DNA from: Euborellia annulipes
Lineage: Eukaryota; Arthropoda; Insecta; Dermaptera; Anisolabididae
Reading direction: 5' to 3'
Length of the DNA: 64,000 nucleotides
Assembly (NCBI GenBank): GCA_023213315.1
Contig: JAKCPI010005185.1
Span: 1 to 64,000 of the forward strand
This document shows, one piece after another, positions 22,921 through 33,715 of this stretch. Numbering within the stretch: the first letter of the stretch is position 1; each line of letters starts with the position of its first letter. The notes under the pieces were generated by a model. It was not told where the DNA came from, did no database searches, and worked only from the letters and a program-made list of their open reading frames with translations. Both the position numbers and the translations under genes were made by a program.

Positions 22921-24070
22921 TACAGTGTACTGATAAAACTAGCCATGAGACGAAAAAATCAATTTTTTTTTGAATTAATTCCATTTTGCATTATTTGATT
23001 GCTTTTTACTTTTGTTAAAATTTTACTTAATACAAGAAAAATAAAAAAACAGTTAATTAATTGATAATTTCACTAAAACACTCTGATTATAAAGTTCAAT
23101 CATGTTATATAGATTGAACGATTTGAGTTATTTGTATCTATCAGAGGAAATCGAGAAGGTAAAATTGTTCACTCTAGCACAAAAACTACCCTTAAAAATT
23201 TTTTTTTGAGGACTCAAACGTGTTATCTCAATTAAATCTCACTTATATCAAGATGATATAAATAAATTCTTGACAAAATTTATTTTGATTCGGTTTAAAA
23301 CATTTGAAAATTAGAGAACACAAGGACAATAGTATTTATTATTAAAGATGCTTTTTGGAAGTTTTTATAGCGACAATATATAAAGATATCAAAATGTTGA
23401 GGGAAAAGTTTTGCTCTGTTTAAAAGTTAACAGTTTCTGTTTGTGCGAGATAAAGAAATTTACATTTAAATGTCATCTTGTCATTACACTGCTTTTAAAC
23501 TCTTTGGAAAAGTTCTCGAGTGGCTTCTAAGAAATTGGCTGAGATTTAAATATATTAAAAAATATTAATTTATTTATAATCAAATTTTTTTTAATTTTTT
23601 TATGTAAGCTTATATTTTTATTTATTTGCCCTGAAATAAAAAAAAATTTTGATATGTATTTCTAGAATTAAAGGACAGTAAAAACAAGAAGTAATTTCAA
23701 TAGCTGGCGGAGCGTGAATGCCCTGGGGATTTCGGGGGTCGCTCTTTTTTCTTCAGCTTCATTCAGAGCTATTTACAACAAGAATGGTCATCTATTTGGG
23801 AGAGGGGAAGAAAGAAGTAGGCCTTGGATAAAACCCACGATTCATGTTTCACAGATAGGCCCCTGGAGTTTTTTTTATCTGGGTGCTAATTCATTGGAAC
23901 GGAGAGATTTGTTTTAACGCCGTTTGAGAGAAATTCGAATTCGGAGTAAACAAAGCGAATCCAATTGTCGTCTATTATAATAAATAAAATCCTATATTTC
24001 TTCAAATCTCATTTTTTTTAACTCTTTATATTGTATAGTACACAAATAGCTTTATATAACTTATATGTTA
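22921..24070. other. Non-coding stretch between family A copies
   Basis: AT-rich. A GC-richer patch at 23,705-23,935 has an open plus frame (about 67 codons from 23714) but no recognisable protein features. I do not call a gene. Confidence 0.35.
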
Positions 24071-24640
24071 TTTTACTTTCTCTTACCTATATATTTTAAT
24101 ATATAGGGAGAAAGTATGGGTTGACATGTTGAGATCCCCTGAGTCCAAAAAAGTGGTTTTCGCAACATGGTCTGTCTGTCTCTGTGTGTGTCTGTCTGTG
24201 TTCAATTTAAAGCATGTAGGTACGAGGTTGAAATTTTATATTTAAATTCGGTACCCACTTGAGGCGTGAAAATAAGCTTTTGATCAAAATCGGCCAAAAA
24301 GTACTAGTACTTTACTGATTCACTTTTTTTGCGATTTTCTCAAAATTCGCTCTAACAATTTTGATTAAAATTCAAAAATCAATTATTTTTGAGATGCTCT
24401 TTAAAATGTAGCTATATTCTCATTTTGTCCTTGAAATTCTCTGAAGCACTCTTTTCTCTTGTACTTCATAGAAAAGAGGAAAATGATTGCTATGGTAACA
24501 AAATATAAATATTTTCGCTTGTTTATAAATTTTATTTTGAATTTATTATGTTGGTGGAAACTAAATGTATATCGACACAAAAATCTGGTGTGAAAAGCAC
24601 AGAACACTGTCGCTTTGCGAGCAGTTTCACAAAATTTTTA
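24071..24640 (+). repeat. Family A repeat, near full-length copy
   Basis: The head is ttttactttctcttacctat ... atagggagaaagta. Then come the GTCTGTCTG block, cggccaaaaagtactagtac, tgctatggtaacaaaatat and a decayed tail (aatctggtgtgaaaagcac ... gcagtttcacaaaattttt). Confidence 0.75.
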
Positions 24641-24730
24641 AATTTCTCTTACCTATATATGTAATATATATGGAGAAAGAAAGCAAAGCATTGGATTCTT
24701 GTCAAAAATTCGATTTCGAGGGCTTTAATT
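24641..24730 (+). repeat. Family A head fragment
   Basis: A second head begins immediately after the previous tail: tttctcttacctatatatg ... atggagaaagaaagc ... ggattcttgtcaaaaattc. It breaks off after about 90 bp. Tail-to-head adjacency suggests tandem insertion or a dimeric copy. Confidence 0.65.
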
Positions 24731-24741
24731 CTAATGTACAG

Positions 24742-26150
24742 GAACTAGACAAAAAATTTGGTGATTTGATAAATTAACCATTTTTACTTGAAGGTAGGCA
24801 ACCAAACTTGAACAAATTTCTTTCATATAGTAGTATTAAGCTTATATAAATAAATTCTACAATAAAAAACGGGCATCAGCAGTTTTTGAATTTTTTAAAT
24901 TATAAAAAGAAAAATTTCCATTTTATTTAAAAAAAGCGTTACTTATTGAGGTGTTATGGAAGGGTGGGGTGGGGGGGGGGGGTTGCAGGCAGCTAAGGGT
25001 GAAATAAATCTCTTTTTATTACAACGCTTTTATTTCTTCGAACTTTTGGGCGCTCATCGTACCCTTATTCAAAACGAATAAGTTGTCAAATTTATATTTA
25101 GATGGCATGTATATAATATATATAGCGACAAATGTTTTCTATGTATTAGTGCTTTTTGTTGTTCCATATTGGATATTTCTAAATTACGGAAAATTGGTCA
25201 AACAGATTGACGGACAAACGGACACCCCGCTATTATATATATATTGTAATATATTGTAAAAATTAATAAAATTGTTTCCCCTACAAGATTCATATGTCCA
25301 AATAGATACAATCATATGAGTCTGTGTGTGAGGAACAACGTTAATATACCCCAATTTGAACAGTCAGGAATAAAATATTATTAACTTTATCCTGATGGCC
25401 TTGGGGATATTTTTCTAAATTATTGTGTATATGAAGCGGTTAAAAAAGTAACGAATGTGCCAAAAGATGTCAAATTTCGTTCTATTTATAAATTTAAAAA
25501 AGTTTTGTGGAGTTAAAAATTTAACAAAATATTTTTATAATCATAACGGTATTTTAATGTTTTTATATAAATTGAAATTTTTGTTTTACCCAAATTTTTT
25601 AAATACATTTTTGAATTTAAAAGCGAATTTTGGTTCAATATACTGCCTATATATATATTATATAAAACTCTAATAGGGAATATATTAAGAGCGTATAGTT
25701 TCCATTAGAGGCCACCTGTTTTTAAATTAAAAGTTCTCTTTGAACATATTGTCTAATTTACGACTTGGTAACAATAAAAGGTTTATAGTTAAAAACAGAT
25801 AAAATAGTTCGTAGAGTTTAGATATATATTTATCGACACAATTTAAATTTTCAACATTTCCATTATATTTTATATTCACTCGTAAAAATGTTGTTGTTCA
25901 ATAAGGAGTAAATTTTACATTATATTCAAGTTTTTATTCGTTAAATTGGCCTTCTATAAAATTTTATAATTAAAAAAATCATTCCTTAACAATTAAAAAC
26001 TGGTAAACTTTTCCGGCTCTACTTATTCAGTGTTAAGCCACCTTCCATTGAAATATGGAATATAAGGCGTCAGTCTGAAAAATTTTGTGTGAGAGCAGTT
26101 CACTCATTGGCTTTTTTGATACAAGAAAGGGAAATTAAAAATAGACAGAT
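24742..26150. other. Non-coding stretch with decayed repeat ends
   Basis: A G-run lies at about 24,969-24,982. The minus strand of 24,985-25,080 (cgatgagcgcc ... ttcgaa ... aataaa ... agctgcc) recalls a decayed hammerhead element. At 25,190-25,255, ggtcaaacagattgacggac then ggacaccccgctattatata matches the end motif of the GC-rich family. No gene. Confidence 0.4.
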
Positions 26151-26155
26151 GAAAT

Positions 26156-26417
26156 GGACCCTGTTACGCATTAGTGTGTCAAGCGCCAGGTATCGAGATT
26201 TGAGAAAATTAACATTAAAGTTTTTCTGATTTACATTGTTTTGATTAGATTATATATCATTTTTTTTTTGTCAATTGTGCAAGTAACATTAAATATAAAT
26301 ATGTTTAGGACAAATTTCATAAAAAATACTATTAATTATAGCATTTGAAACAATATTCCGTGCTTAAATCAATTTTTAATTTTTTGACGTCTGACACACT
26401 AATGCATAACAGGGTCC
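26156..26417. mobile_element. MITE with ~28-bp terminal inverted repeats
   Basis: The ends GGACCCTGTTACGCATTAGT (left) and GGACCCTGTTATGCATTAGT (right, reverse strand) match with one difference and continue as gtgtca. The 262-bp interior is AT-rich without an ORF. A 4-bp aaat flanks both sides (26152-26155, 26418-26421). Superfamily unknown. Confidence 0.7.
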
Positions 26418-26600
26418 AAATATTTATTTAAAGATAATTAATATATAGAGAAACTTCTGAAACATCTCCCCTATATGTTTGAAAAGGAGATTTTTAAGCT
26501 TTTCAATGGTATTAAAATTATTAAAATTTTACTTATTCGTATTGAAATTTTTTGAAAAAGTCATGCCGACATATTAGTTTCTCTTATTTTATATTATATA

Positions 26601-27236
26601 GACGGGGCTGCGCTTATATATGTCAAGAGGGGGGAGACCGAGGCAGTGGCGTCATTTCAACTTTTTCTTGGGGGGGGGGCAAACATTTTTTTTTTCTTAA
26701 AATTTACTTACAAATGGGTACTCAAATTTGGCCAAAACATATTTAATTTAATTAATTGTTTAATTTTGTATAGTTTGTATACTCGTAGATGTATTTTGGA
26801 GTATTTTATTTAGAATAATATAAAATTTTATAAAAATCAGAGCCCTTGGGGGGGCAAATGCCCCCCCCCCCAAATGACGCCACTGGACCGAGGGCCTCCC
26901 CCTCCCCGAAATCTTTCAAATCTATATACATATGGCAAATATCTATATTTTTGTTTGAAAAAGGTCGCCGCATAAATAGAATAAAAGATATGAAATATAT
27001 TAATATATCAAGCATTAAAAAAAAACTTTTGTCTTTGGGAGGGCCCGGGCCCCTCGGGCCTCAGGTGAAAACAGAAAAAAAGATTATAAAAAAATTTAAT
27101 GAAAATTTGTCTTTGAGAGGTCCCGAGCCCTCGGAGCTCAGGTATATCAGGTATTTTAAAAATATTTTTTGTATGGGGGGAAGGTGTATATTTAAAAATG
27201 AGTTCGGACACCCGAAAAAATTCTATATACGCCCCT
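26601..27236. mobile_element. hAT-like element related to the 48,697 copy
   Basis: The right end atatacgcccctg (27224-27236) equals the terminal repeat of the element at 48,697-49,182. The body shares gaaaatttgtctttgagagg, cggagctcaggtatatc and the poly-G patch before the end. The left end (ggggctgcgcttatatatg, about 26,604) is degenerate. Another MITE is nested inside. The element has no coding potential. Confidence 0.55.
26644..26885. mobile_element. hAT-like MITE, 242 bp, perfect target duplication
   Basis: Terminal inverted repeats CAGTGGCGTCATTT at both ends; perfect 8-bp target duplication gaccgagg (26636-26643 and 26886-26893). The interior carries poly-G/poly-C tracts next to both ends and no ORF. 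It is nested in the larger hAT-like element. Confidence 0.85.
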
Positions 27237-27302
27237 GATCTTGTTAAAAATTTGATATCTAAAATGTTGAAGGAAATACTTGTTTAGAGGATCGCTGATT
27301 CT

Positions 27303-27851
27303 AAAAATCTAGTGTGACTGGTCTCACAGCACACTGTACTTGTCACACCAGATTTTTTGTGTTGACATGTAATTAGTTTCCGACAGTACGGTACATTCGA
27401 ATTTCAAGATGTAAAATTTATAAGTTTGGGAAAATATTTATATTTTGTTACCATGGCAACCATTTCTCCTATATTTTCTATGGAGTACAAGAGTAAAGTG
27501 GTCTTCAGAAGATTTCAATAGAAAAATGAGAACATACATTTTTAAGTGCATCTAAAAAATATTTAATTTTGAATTTTAATCAAAATCTTTGGAGAGAAAA
27601 TCGAAAAAAACTGAAAAAGTGCATCAGTAAAGTACTAGTACTCTTTGGTCGATTTTGTTCAAAAGCTTCGTGTCACGTCCCATGGGGGTGTCTAACTTAA
27701 ATATAAAATTTCAAATATTAAAATATACTATCTTCCTAGCTCTTTTTGTTCTTTAGATATTTTGTTAAATCACGACATCGAATTTTTGACATGAATCCAA
27801 TACTTTCTCTCTATTTATATTAACATATATAGAGGTAAGAGAAAGTAAAAA
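27303..27851 (-). repeat. Family A repeat, full-length copy (reverse)
   Basis: Reads, on the plus strand, from the tail hairpin (aatctagtgtgactggtctc ... ttgtcacaccagatttttt), through gttaccatggcaacc and agtaaagtactagtactc, to the head hairpin tatatagaggtaagagaaag. The 200-base GTCTG block is shortened here. Confidence 0.8.
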
Positions 27852-27975
27852 AGTGGGTTCCTCAAAATGGTCTGTAAGGGTGTGTGTTTAAATCTGATAA
27901 ACAAGTACAGAATGCAACTTTAAATTACCGAAAGTAAGAGAAAGTTGTGTGCTGTGCAACCAGTCACATCAGATT
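27852..27975 (+). repeat. Family A fragment, head-to-head with the previous copy
   Basis: This piece joins a part of the head (tcaaaatggtctgtaagggt) directly to a complete tail arm (gtaagagaaagttgtgtgctg ... ccagtcacatcagatt), so it is internally deleted. It lies in opposite orientation to the copy at 27,303-27,851. Followed by a C-run. Confidence 0.65.
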
Positions 27976-28071
27976 ACCCCCCCCCCCTCCTCCCGAAAAA
28001 CTCCTCTGAATCCACCCATGCTATTTAAAGGTTCAGATCCATTAATCATGAAAGAAAAAAAAAATTCAAAT

Positions 28072-28250
28072 ATTGAAGAAATTCGATTATAGTAAATTTC
28101 CCAAAACATTTAAGAGTTTCAAATTACTACGTTACTCGCCGTTTCAAATACTATATGTGTACTTAATTTCAAACAGATTCATTGAAAAGTGTGGATTTAT
28201 ATAGAACATATTCATACATACGTAAACATTTTTCCATTTTGTTTATTTAT
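28072..28250 (+). repeat. Dispersed repeat, copy of 5,551-5,740
   Basis: Diverged direct copy; see the 5,551 entry. It ends in a (TTTA)n tract near 28,238-28,265. Confidence 0.65.
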
Positions 28251-28259
28251 TTATTTATT

Positions 28260-29062
28260 TATTTAAGGGTTGATTATGATTAGGTTAGAGGGTGTAAATA
28301 TTTAAGAGAGAATTTGTAATATTTTAAATCGTCTTTTGATATTTTTTCAATCTATAGATTAGAGTAAAAAGTTTTTTTTATTTTTTATTCAAATGGGAAT
28401 TGTAATATTTATTTATTTTTCTTTAATAGAGAGAGAGTGACTCAGATCGAGTTTAGTCAGGCCTTTCCTTGCGCGCTGCTCTCGTCTTTCTTACTATGGT
28501 GCGGGGATTTATCTTTAAGTGAATAATAATACAACTCACCCCGATAGCGTTCTCACCCCTTGGAGCATCTTACTATTAAAGGTATGCCTAATTAATTTAA
28601 AAAATTATGAAAATTTCGATTTTAAAGTTTTCTTCGAGATTTTCAAGTATTAAATTAATTATTAAGTATTTTATAAATATCATCAGCGACAGGGGGGAGG
28701 AAAGGAGGGGGGGGGGGATATACGAGTTTCTATAAAAAAATACTTTTTTCCTTTATTTGGACATTAAAATGTTTTTAGCTTATATCTTTGTTAACATTTT
28801 TTATTTAATGAGGGGTGGTTTAAGGGTTGAAAATAACAGTCTTATTAACTAAAATTTAAAATAAATATTTTTTAATAATTTAAATTTCCTAGTGCAGGCT
28901 TTTGATTATTTTGTGGCATAGGAAGACTTCACCACCTCCACCCTTCCTATCGGATTATTATTAAAGAAAATGTATGATGTGTTTAGATAATTATATACTT
29001 GTCAATATTATTTGTCAGATTTACCTCGCTGAAGTTTTCTAAAATTATCAATTTTTACTTTT
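28260..29062. other. Non-coding stretch
   Basis: A GC-richer part at 28,438-28,582 resembles 21,117-21,340 at its end (catcttactattaaaggta). A G-run lies at about 28,707-28,716. No gene. Confidence 0.35.
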
Positions 29063-29160
29063 TTTTTACTTTCTCTTACCCTATATACGAAAATCAATAG
29101 AGAGAGAAAGTATTGCGATCATGTCAAAAATTCAATGTCGAGATTTTTTTTCTATCTATT
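29063..29160 (+). repeat. Family A head fragment
   Basis: tactttctcttaccctatat ... agagagagaaagtattgcg ... catgtcaaaaattcaatgtc, then truncated. Confidence 0.65.
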
Positions 29161-29307
29161 AAGATTTATTTACAATAATTTTTTTTTTTAAACAAATTAA
29201 TATAAATAAAAATCGAATCTCCTTTGTTCGTTTGTAAATCAGAATTTTTTTTTAATGCCTATTCAGTATTAATTGAATCTGTTTTTCTATTGTGTACGTG
29301 AATTGGA

Positions 29308-29461
29308 CTTTTTACTTTCTCTTATAAGTTAATATATAGAGAAAGTATTGGATTCATGTCAAAAATTCGATGTCGAGATTTGGATGGATATACACGTTCT
29401 GAGGTCCCCTGAATCCAAAAAAGTGGTTTTCGCGACATGGTCTGTCTGTCTGTCTCTCTCT

Positions 29462-29532
<71 letters not shown>

Positions 29533-29565
29533 AACAAAATATCTCAAGAACGAAAAGAGCTCTGA
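29308..29565 (+). repeat. Family A head half with TG microsatellite
   Basis: Head hairpin tactttctcttataag ... tatagagaaagtattgg, followed by catgtcaaaaattcgatgtc, gtggttttcgcgacatggtc, a (TCTG)/(TC) tract and a (TG)n run, then gaacaaaatatctcaagaac, where it stops. The microsatellite has grown from the short GTGTGT found at the same place in other copies. Confidence 0.75.
29465..29527. repeat. (TG)n microsatellite
   Basis: About 31 TG units without interruption, inside the family A head half. Confidence 0.95.
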
Positions 29566-30267
29566 GATTAGATATAAATTATATTAAATCGATTTTTCAT
29601 TTAAAATGATTTTCTATTAATTTATATATTCTTTATTATTTGTATACATTTTTAATAACAAGCAGTTGGCTCTTTGCCAATTTTCTATTAGCAAGGGCTC
29701 TATGGGCTCAGGTCCTAGGCCAATCAGTTGTCCACCAATGCTAAAAGTCCCTCCGCTCTTCAGGGCTCAGCTGGAGACCGAGTCTCTGTGCTTTTCCAAT
29801 GCAATTTATTCAATAGCAAATCCAATGAGCCCTCAGTCGAGCCTCGGCTCGCGTAGTGTAACTATCCTCTGTGTCAAAATTTTTTAATTATTCATTTCCC
29901 TCGTCAGAAGCCTCATGGCGTCGCTTGATGGCGGTCCAGTTCAGGGGACGCTCCTCAACAAAACCGCATTTCTCCTAAACTTTGAGGCTATTTTAGGTAA
30001 ATTTTAGTTCATTCGCTATATTAATTCATTATTTAAGTATTAGTTAAATAGAATATTAGTTCAATCACAAAAATTTAGCATTTTATATATGTACACGAAA
30101 ATATTACTAGCCAAAGCAAGGGATATTAATTAGGCCTATAGATTACCCGGTATAATTAAATACGAATATAATTTATTTAGTAATTGGGATTAATAAAAAA
30201 CTTGCAGTAGTTATCTGAATTAACAAAAATATTTAAGCAGTGACTCATCTAGTCTACCTAATACAGG
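29566..30267. other. Non-coding stretch, partly GC-balanced
   Basis: 29,665-29,990 has balanced composition and an open plus frame of about 73 codons without recognised features. It may be a conserved non-coding or regulatory block, but nothing here proves it. Confidence 0.3.
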
Positions 30268-30275
30268 GACTAGAC

Positions 30276-32112
30276 CAGGGGTCGGCAACCTTTTTCGGAC
30301 GGCGGGCCATTTTCAAAATAAAATTTTTTGTGCGGGCCGCACATTAATTGTAACAACAAAACAAAATAAAATTCTTTGGCGTGATCCTATATGACGGTAA
30401 GTAAATTTTTATTAAAATGGGAAGTTTTTCAGGGAGAATTCACCCTCCCTTCCCTTTATTAGCCTAAAAGAGGTGTCGGTAAGCCAATTTGATCGAGATA
30501 TATGCCAAATTAAGGAAAATTTTGAAGAAATACAAGGACCACATTAACCATTAAAAATATATATTTTTACTTACTTTTTGGGTTTTTTCTTTCTCCATTG
30601 TAATTTAGATGACAAAAACCTTGCGACTGACCTATTCTGATTGAGATAAGTAAAGAAATTTATTAAATAGAGTTGAAAATATAAAAAATAATTTTATCGA
30701 AAATTGTTTATTTTTTTTTTTTTAAATAAACAATGATAAAGGAGCTAACTTCAGATGATAATTGAAAAAAAAAAAAAAAAAAAAAACAAAGAATAATTTT
30801 TTCGGTTTATCTTCAGAATAAAGTGGCAAGCCCTCGCACTGGCTGACTAGTTTACACTTTTGACATTATCTCAACATTCATGATTCTTTCGTTTTTTTTC
30901 ATTTAGGCATGCTATTTGTTTTGTCACTAAGGTCGAGAATTCTCTAGTTTTTTTAAATTTTCTTTAATCGAAGGAAACCGAACTGCAACCGAAGGACCGA
31001 AACAATTAGGTCGTGTCCCCTGAAGTTGTTTTGTCACTAGTGTCGACTTCGGTTCGGTTTCGGATCGGTTCGGCTCGTCTCAGTTCGGTTCGAAACCATC
31101 CAGTTAGAAGCTATTCGGTAGCCCTTAAAAAAATTTTCGGACCCTTCGGGCCCGAAAATTTATTTTTAAAAGCTACCGAATCGCTTCTAACTGGATGGTT
31201 TTGAACCGAACGAGCCGAGCCGAACCAAACCGAACCGAACCGAAGCCGAGAATTCCCTAGTTGTTTTGAATTTTTTTCTAAAAATAAAATAACCGAACTT
31301 AAAACCGAAGGTCTCGAGCCGCCTCCGGCGGCTCTCGGACAAGGGATCCCTGCAACTTCTTTAATATATTCTGGATGGATATTTTTTATTTAAATTTAAA
31401 TATAAGAACCAAAAGACACGGGTCTCCATCGGTGGCCCGCGGACCCAAAGATGTTCTTAATAAGTGTAGCAAACTCGAGCCTTTTTTACTAAAAAAAAGT
31501 CAGTGAATACTTTAACTTTTAATACAACATGAAGTTAGCTCCTTTATCGTTCAATATTAAAAAAATAATAAACAATTTTCGATAAAATTATTTTTTATAT
31601 TTTCAACTCTATTTAATAAATTTCTTTACTTATCTCAATCAGAATAGGTCAGACGCAAGGTTTTTGTCATCTAAATTACAATGGAGAAAGAAAAAACCCA
31701 AAAAGTAAGTAAAAATATATATTTTTAATGGTTAATGTGGTCCTAGTATTTCTTCAAAATTTTCCTTATTTTGGCATATATCTCGATCAAATTGGCTTAC
31801 CGACACCTCTTTTAGGCTAATAAAGGGAAGGGAGGGTGAATTCTCCCTGAAAAACTTCCCATTTTAATAAAAATTTACTTACCGTCATATAGGATTTAGC
31901 CAATTCTTTTTCAATATTTCCAGAGTTTGAAAGAGAGAATTGTTTTTGGTTTTATTTTTCTCGTTGTTTGAAACTTTTAATGCCAAGTATCTTATTTTTC
32001 TTGATTTTGGAGAAGCCTGAATGGTCTGATGAAAAAAAAAAAAAATCAGACTAAGTTCATCTTTGGCAATCCGCGCAAAAAATTGCAAAGGGGCGAAGGT
32101 TGCCGACCCCTG
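30276..32112. mobile_element. hAT-like foldback element, 1.8 kb, giant inverted arms
   Basis: The ends are 17-bp inverted repeats CAGGGGTCGGCAACCTT, a classical hAT terminus, with the usual gcgggccattttc and gcgggccgcac words inside the left end. A perfect 8-bp target duplication gactagac flanks it (30268-30275, 32113-32120). Inside, two arms of about 370 bp (30,384-30,753 and 31,530-31,895) are near-perfect inverted copies. Between them is a further palindrome (31,042-31,250) rich in ggttcggttcgg. No transposase ORF. The arms would pair into a very long hairpin RNA or cruciform. Confidence 0.88.
31042..31250. repeat. Inner palindrome of the hAT-like element
   Basis: ccatccagttagaagctatt and agcgattccgg-type sequence mirror each other around ttcggacccttcgggcccgaa; outward lie ggttcggctcg and cgagccgagccgaacc. 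The arms are about 90 bp each. Inside the element at 30,276-32,112. Confidence 0.75.
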
Positions 32113-32344
32113 GACTAGACGATCGCAAATTATTTTTATTATTAAATTCCATTTTCCATTTTTTCTTTTACTTAATATGTGTTTTTTTCTTTTTTAAAAT
32201 CTATACTCTCTCCACAACTCCTTTGGCTCTTGCAAGTAAGCTAGCTTAACTCTCTTCAATGCTATTTCATTCAGGTCTGAACTGGTTTTTCCCATAGCCC
32301 CCAGGTCTTTCACTTAAAATATACACAAGTGGGCTATAAATTGG

Positions 32345-32915
32345 CTTCCCATATAAAATGCTTATATTCAGGGTGGCATTTTAATTTTACTTAGGCCTAA
32401 ATTATTTCTTAACTAGCCGCGCCGAACGCCTTCGGCGGGCTTCGCCTTTTCTTATATATGAGACGGCATGCCGCCCGCCTTAGGCGTCTAGACAGAGGGG
32501 CTTCACCCCTGGACCCCCTCGACTGGCTCGGGCCCGCCTTCCCATATAAAATGCTTATATTCAGGATGGCATTTTAATTTTGATTAAATTATTTCTTAAC
32601 TAGCCGCGCCGCCCGCCTGTGGCGGACCCTCGACCTTTTCTTATTTATGAGAACACGTGACGCCCGCCTTTGCATCTAGACAAGGGGGCTTCACCCCTGG
32701 ACCCCCTCGGCTGGCTCGGGCCCGCCTTCCCATATAAAATGCTTATATTCAGGGTGGCATTTTAATTTTGATTAAATTATTTCTTAACTAGCCGCGCCGC
32801 CCGCCTGCGGCGGACCCTCGGCCTTTCTTATTTATGAGAACACGTGACGCCCGCCTTTGCATCTAGACAAGGGGCTTCACCCACTGGTCCCCCTTGGCTG
32901 GCTCGGGCCCGCCTG
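32345..32915 (+). repeat. Tandem repeat, about three units of ~190 bp
   Basis: Units begin with cttcccatataaaatgctta at 32,345, 32,538 and 32,726 (periods 193 and 188). Each continues through aactagccgcgccgcccgcc and cttcacccctggaccccctc. Part of the GC-rich element below. Confidence 0.85.
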
Positions 32916-33715
32916 CGGCGGTTCCTCGTCTTTACTTAATTATGAAAAGAAAATCATTATTATTCCATTTCAATTCAGTGCCTGCTTTAGGATTTGTTAA
33001 CAGATTTGTTAATAGACAAATGCAAAGAATACATAAATATTTATCTATACATTTCCTATGGAAGAAATCGTAACTTGAGCACCTTGAGATTGCCCAATAA
33101 TCTCTTAAGAACTGATGATGGATTTATTTAATTAAAACCGAAACGTCTTCTGAGTGGAGATTTTTATTCGATAGAGGCTCTCCTTTTGGCTGACATCCTC
33201 TCTTCCTGTCTATCATTCTTATTAAGAGATTTATTATTTTCACTAGCCTTCGCGCCTAGCCTGGACCCCCCTCCAGCTGGCTTGCGCCCCGCCTGCGGCG
33301 GCCCTCGCCTTTTCTTAATTATGAGAACTCGTGCCACCCGCCTTTTACAGTGGGCCTTCACCCCCTGGACCCCCCTCAGCTGGTTCGGGCCCGCCTGCGG
33401 CCTTCTTAATTATGAAAAGAAAATTATTATTATTTCATTCCAATTCAGTGACTGCTTTAGGATTTGTTTACATTCAGAGAATAGACAAATGCAAAGAATA
33501 CATAAATATTTATCTATACATTTTCTATGGGAGAAATCGTAAATTTACAAATTAATAACTCAAAAAGTTATAGGAATTTCGGGATGAAAATAATTTTCCT
33601 TTAATCCCTAGAAGGCCCTCTTTAAGCATATCAAAATTCCAACGAGAAGTTGGTCAAACAGAGCGTGTCAGACAGACAGACGGACTGACATTAGCGAATT
33701 ATATACTATATAGAT
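32412..33715 (+). mobile_element. GC-rich non-autonomous element, internally duplicated
   Basis: It starts at actagccgcgcc and ends at the gtcagacagacagacggact ... tatatagat motif near 33,675-33,715. The inside holds the ~190-bp tandem units and a further direct duplication: ttatgaaaagaaaat ... aatacataaatatttatcta appears at about 32,939-33,070 and 33,410-33,542. A hammerhead-bearing segment is inserted at about 33,075-33,240. The same end motifs occur alone at 5,203, 25,190 and 47,065. No ORF of known type; class unknown. Confidence 0.55.
33112..33147 (+). ncRNA. Minimal hammerhead-like motif
   Basis: CTGATGA, stem II GGATTT/AAAACC (one mismatch), GAAAC, GTC. Stem I is about 4 bp (AGAA/TTCT). 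Core boxes intact. Confidence 0.6.

Noticed and set aside
23714..23917. 67-codon frame in a GC-richer patch
   Set aside because: No recognisable motif, no splice sites that join it to other coding sequence.
29322..29547. Open frames of repeated TH or VC residues
   Set aside because: They are the translated (TG)n microsatellite.
33164..33555. Open frames with PPPAG-type peptides
   Set aside because: They come from the GC-rich repeat element (cccgcctgcggcgg) and overlap on both strands.
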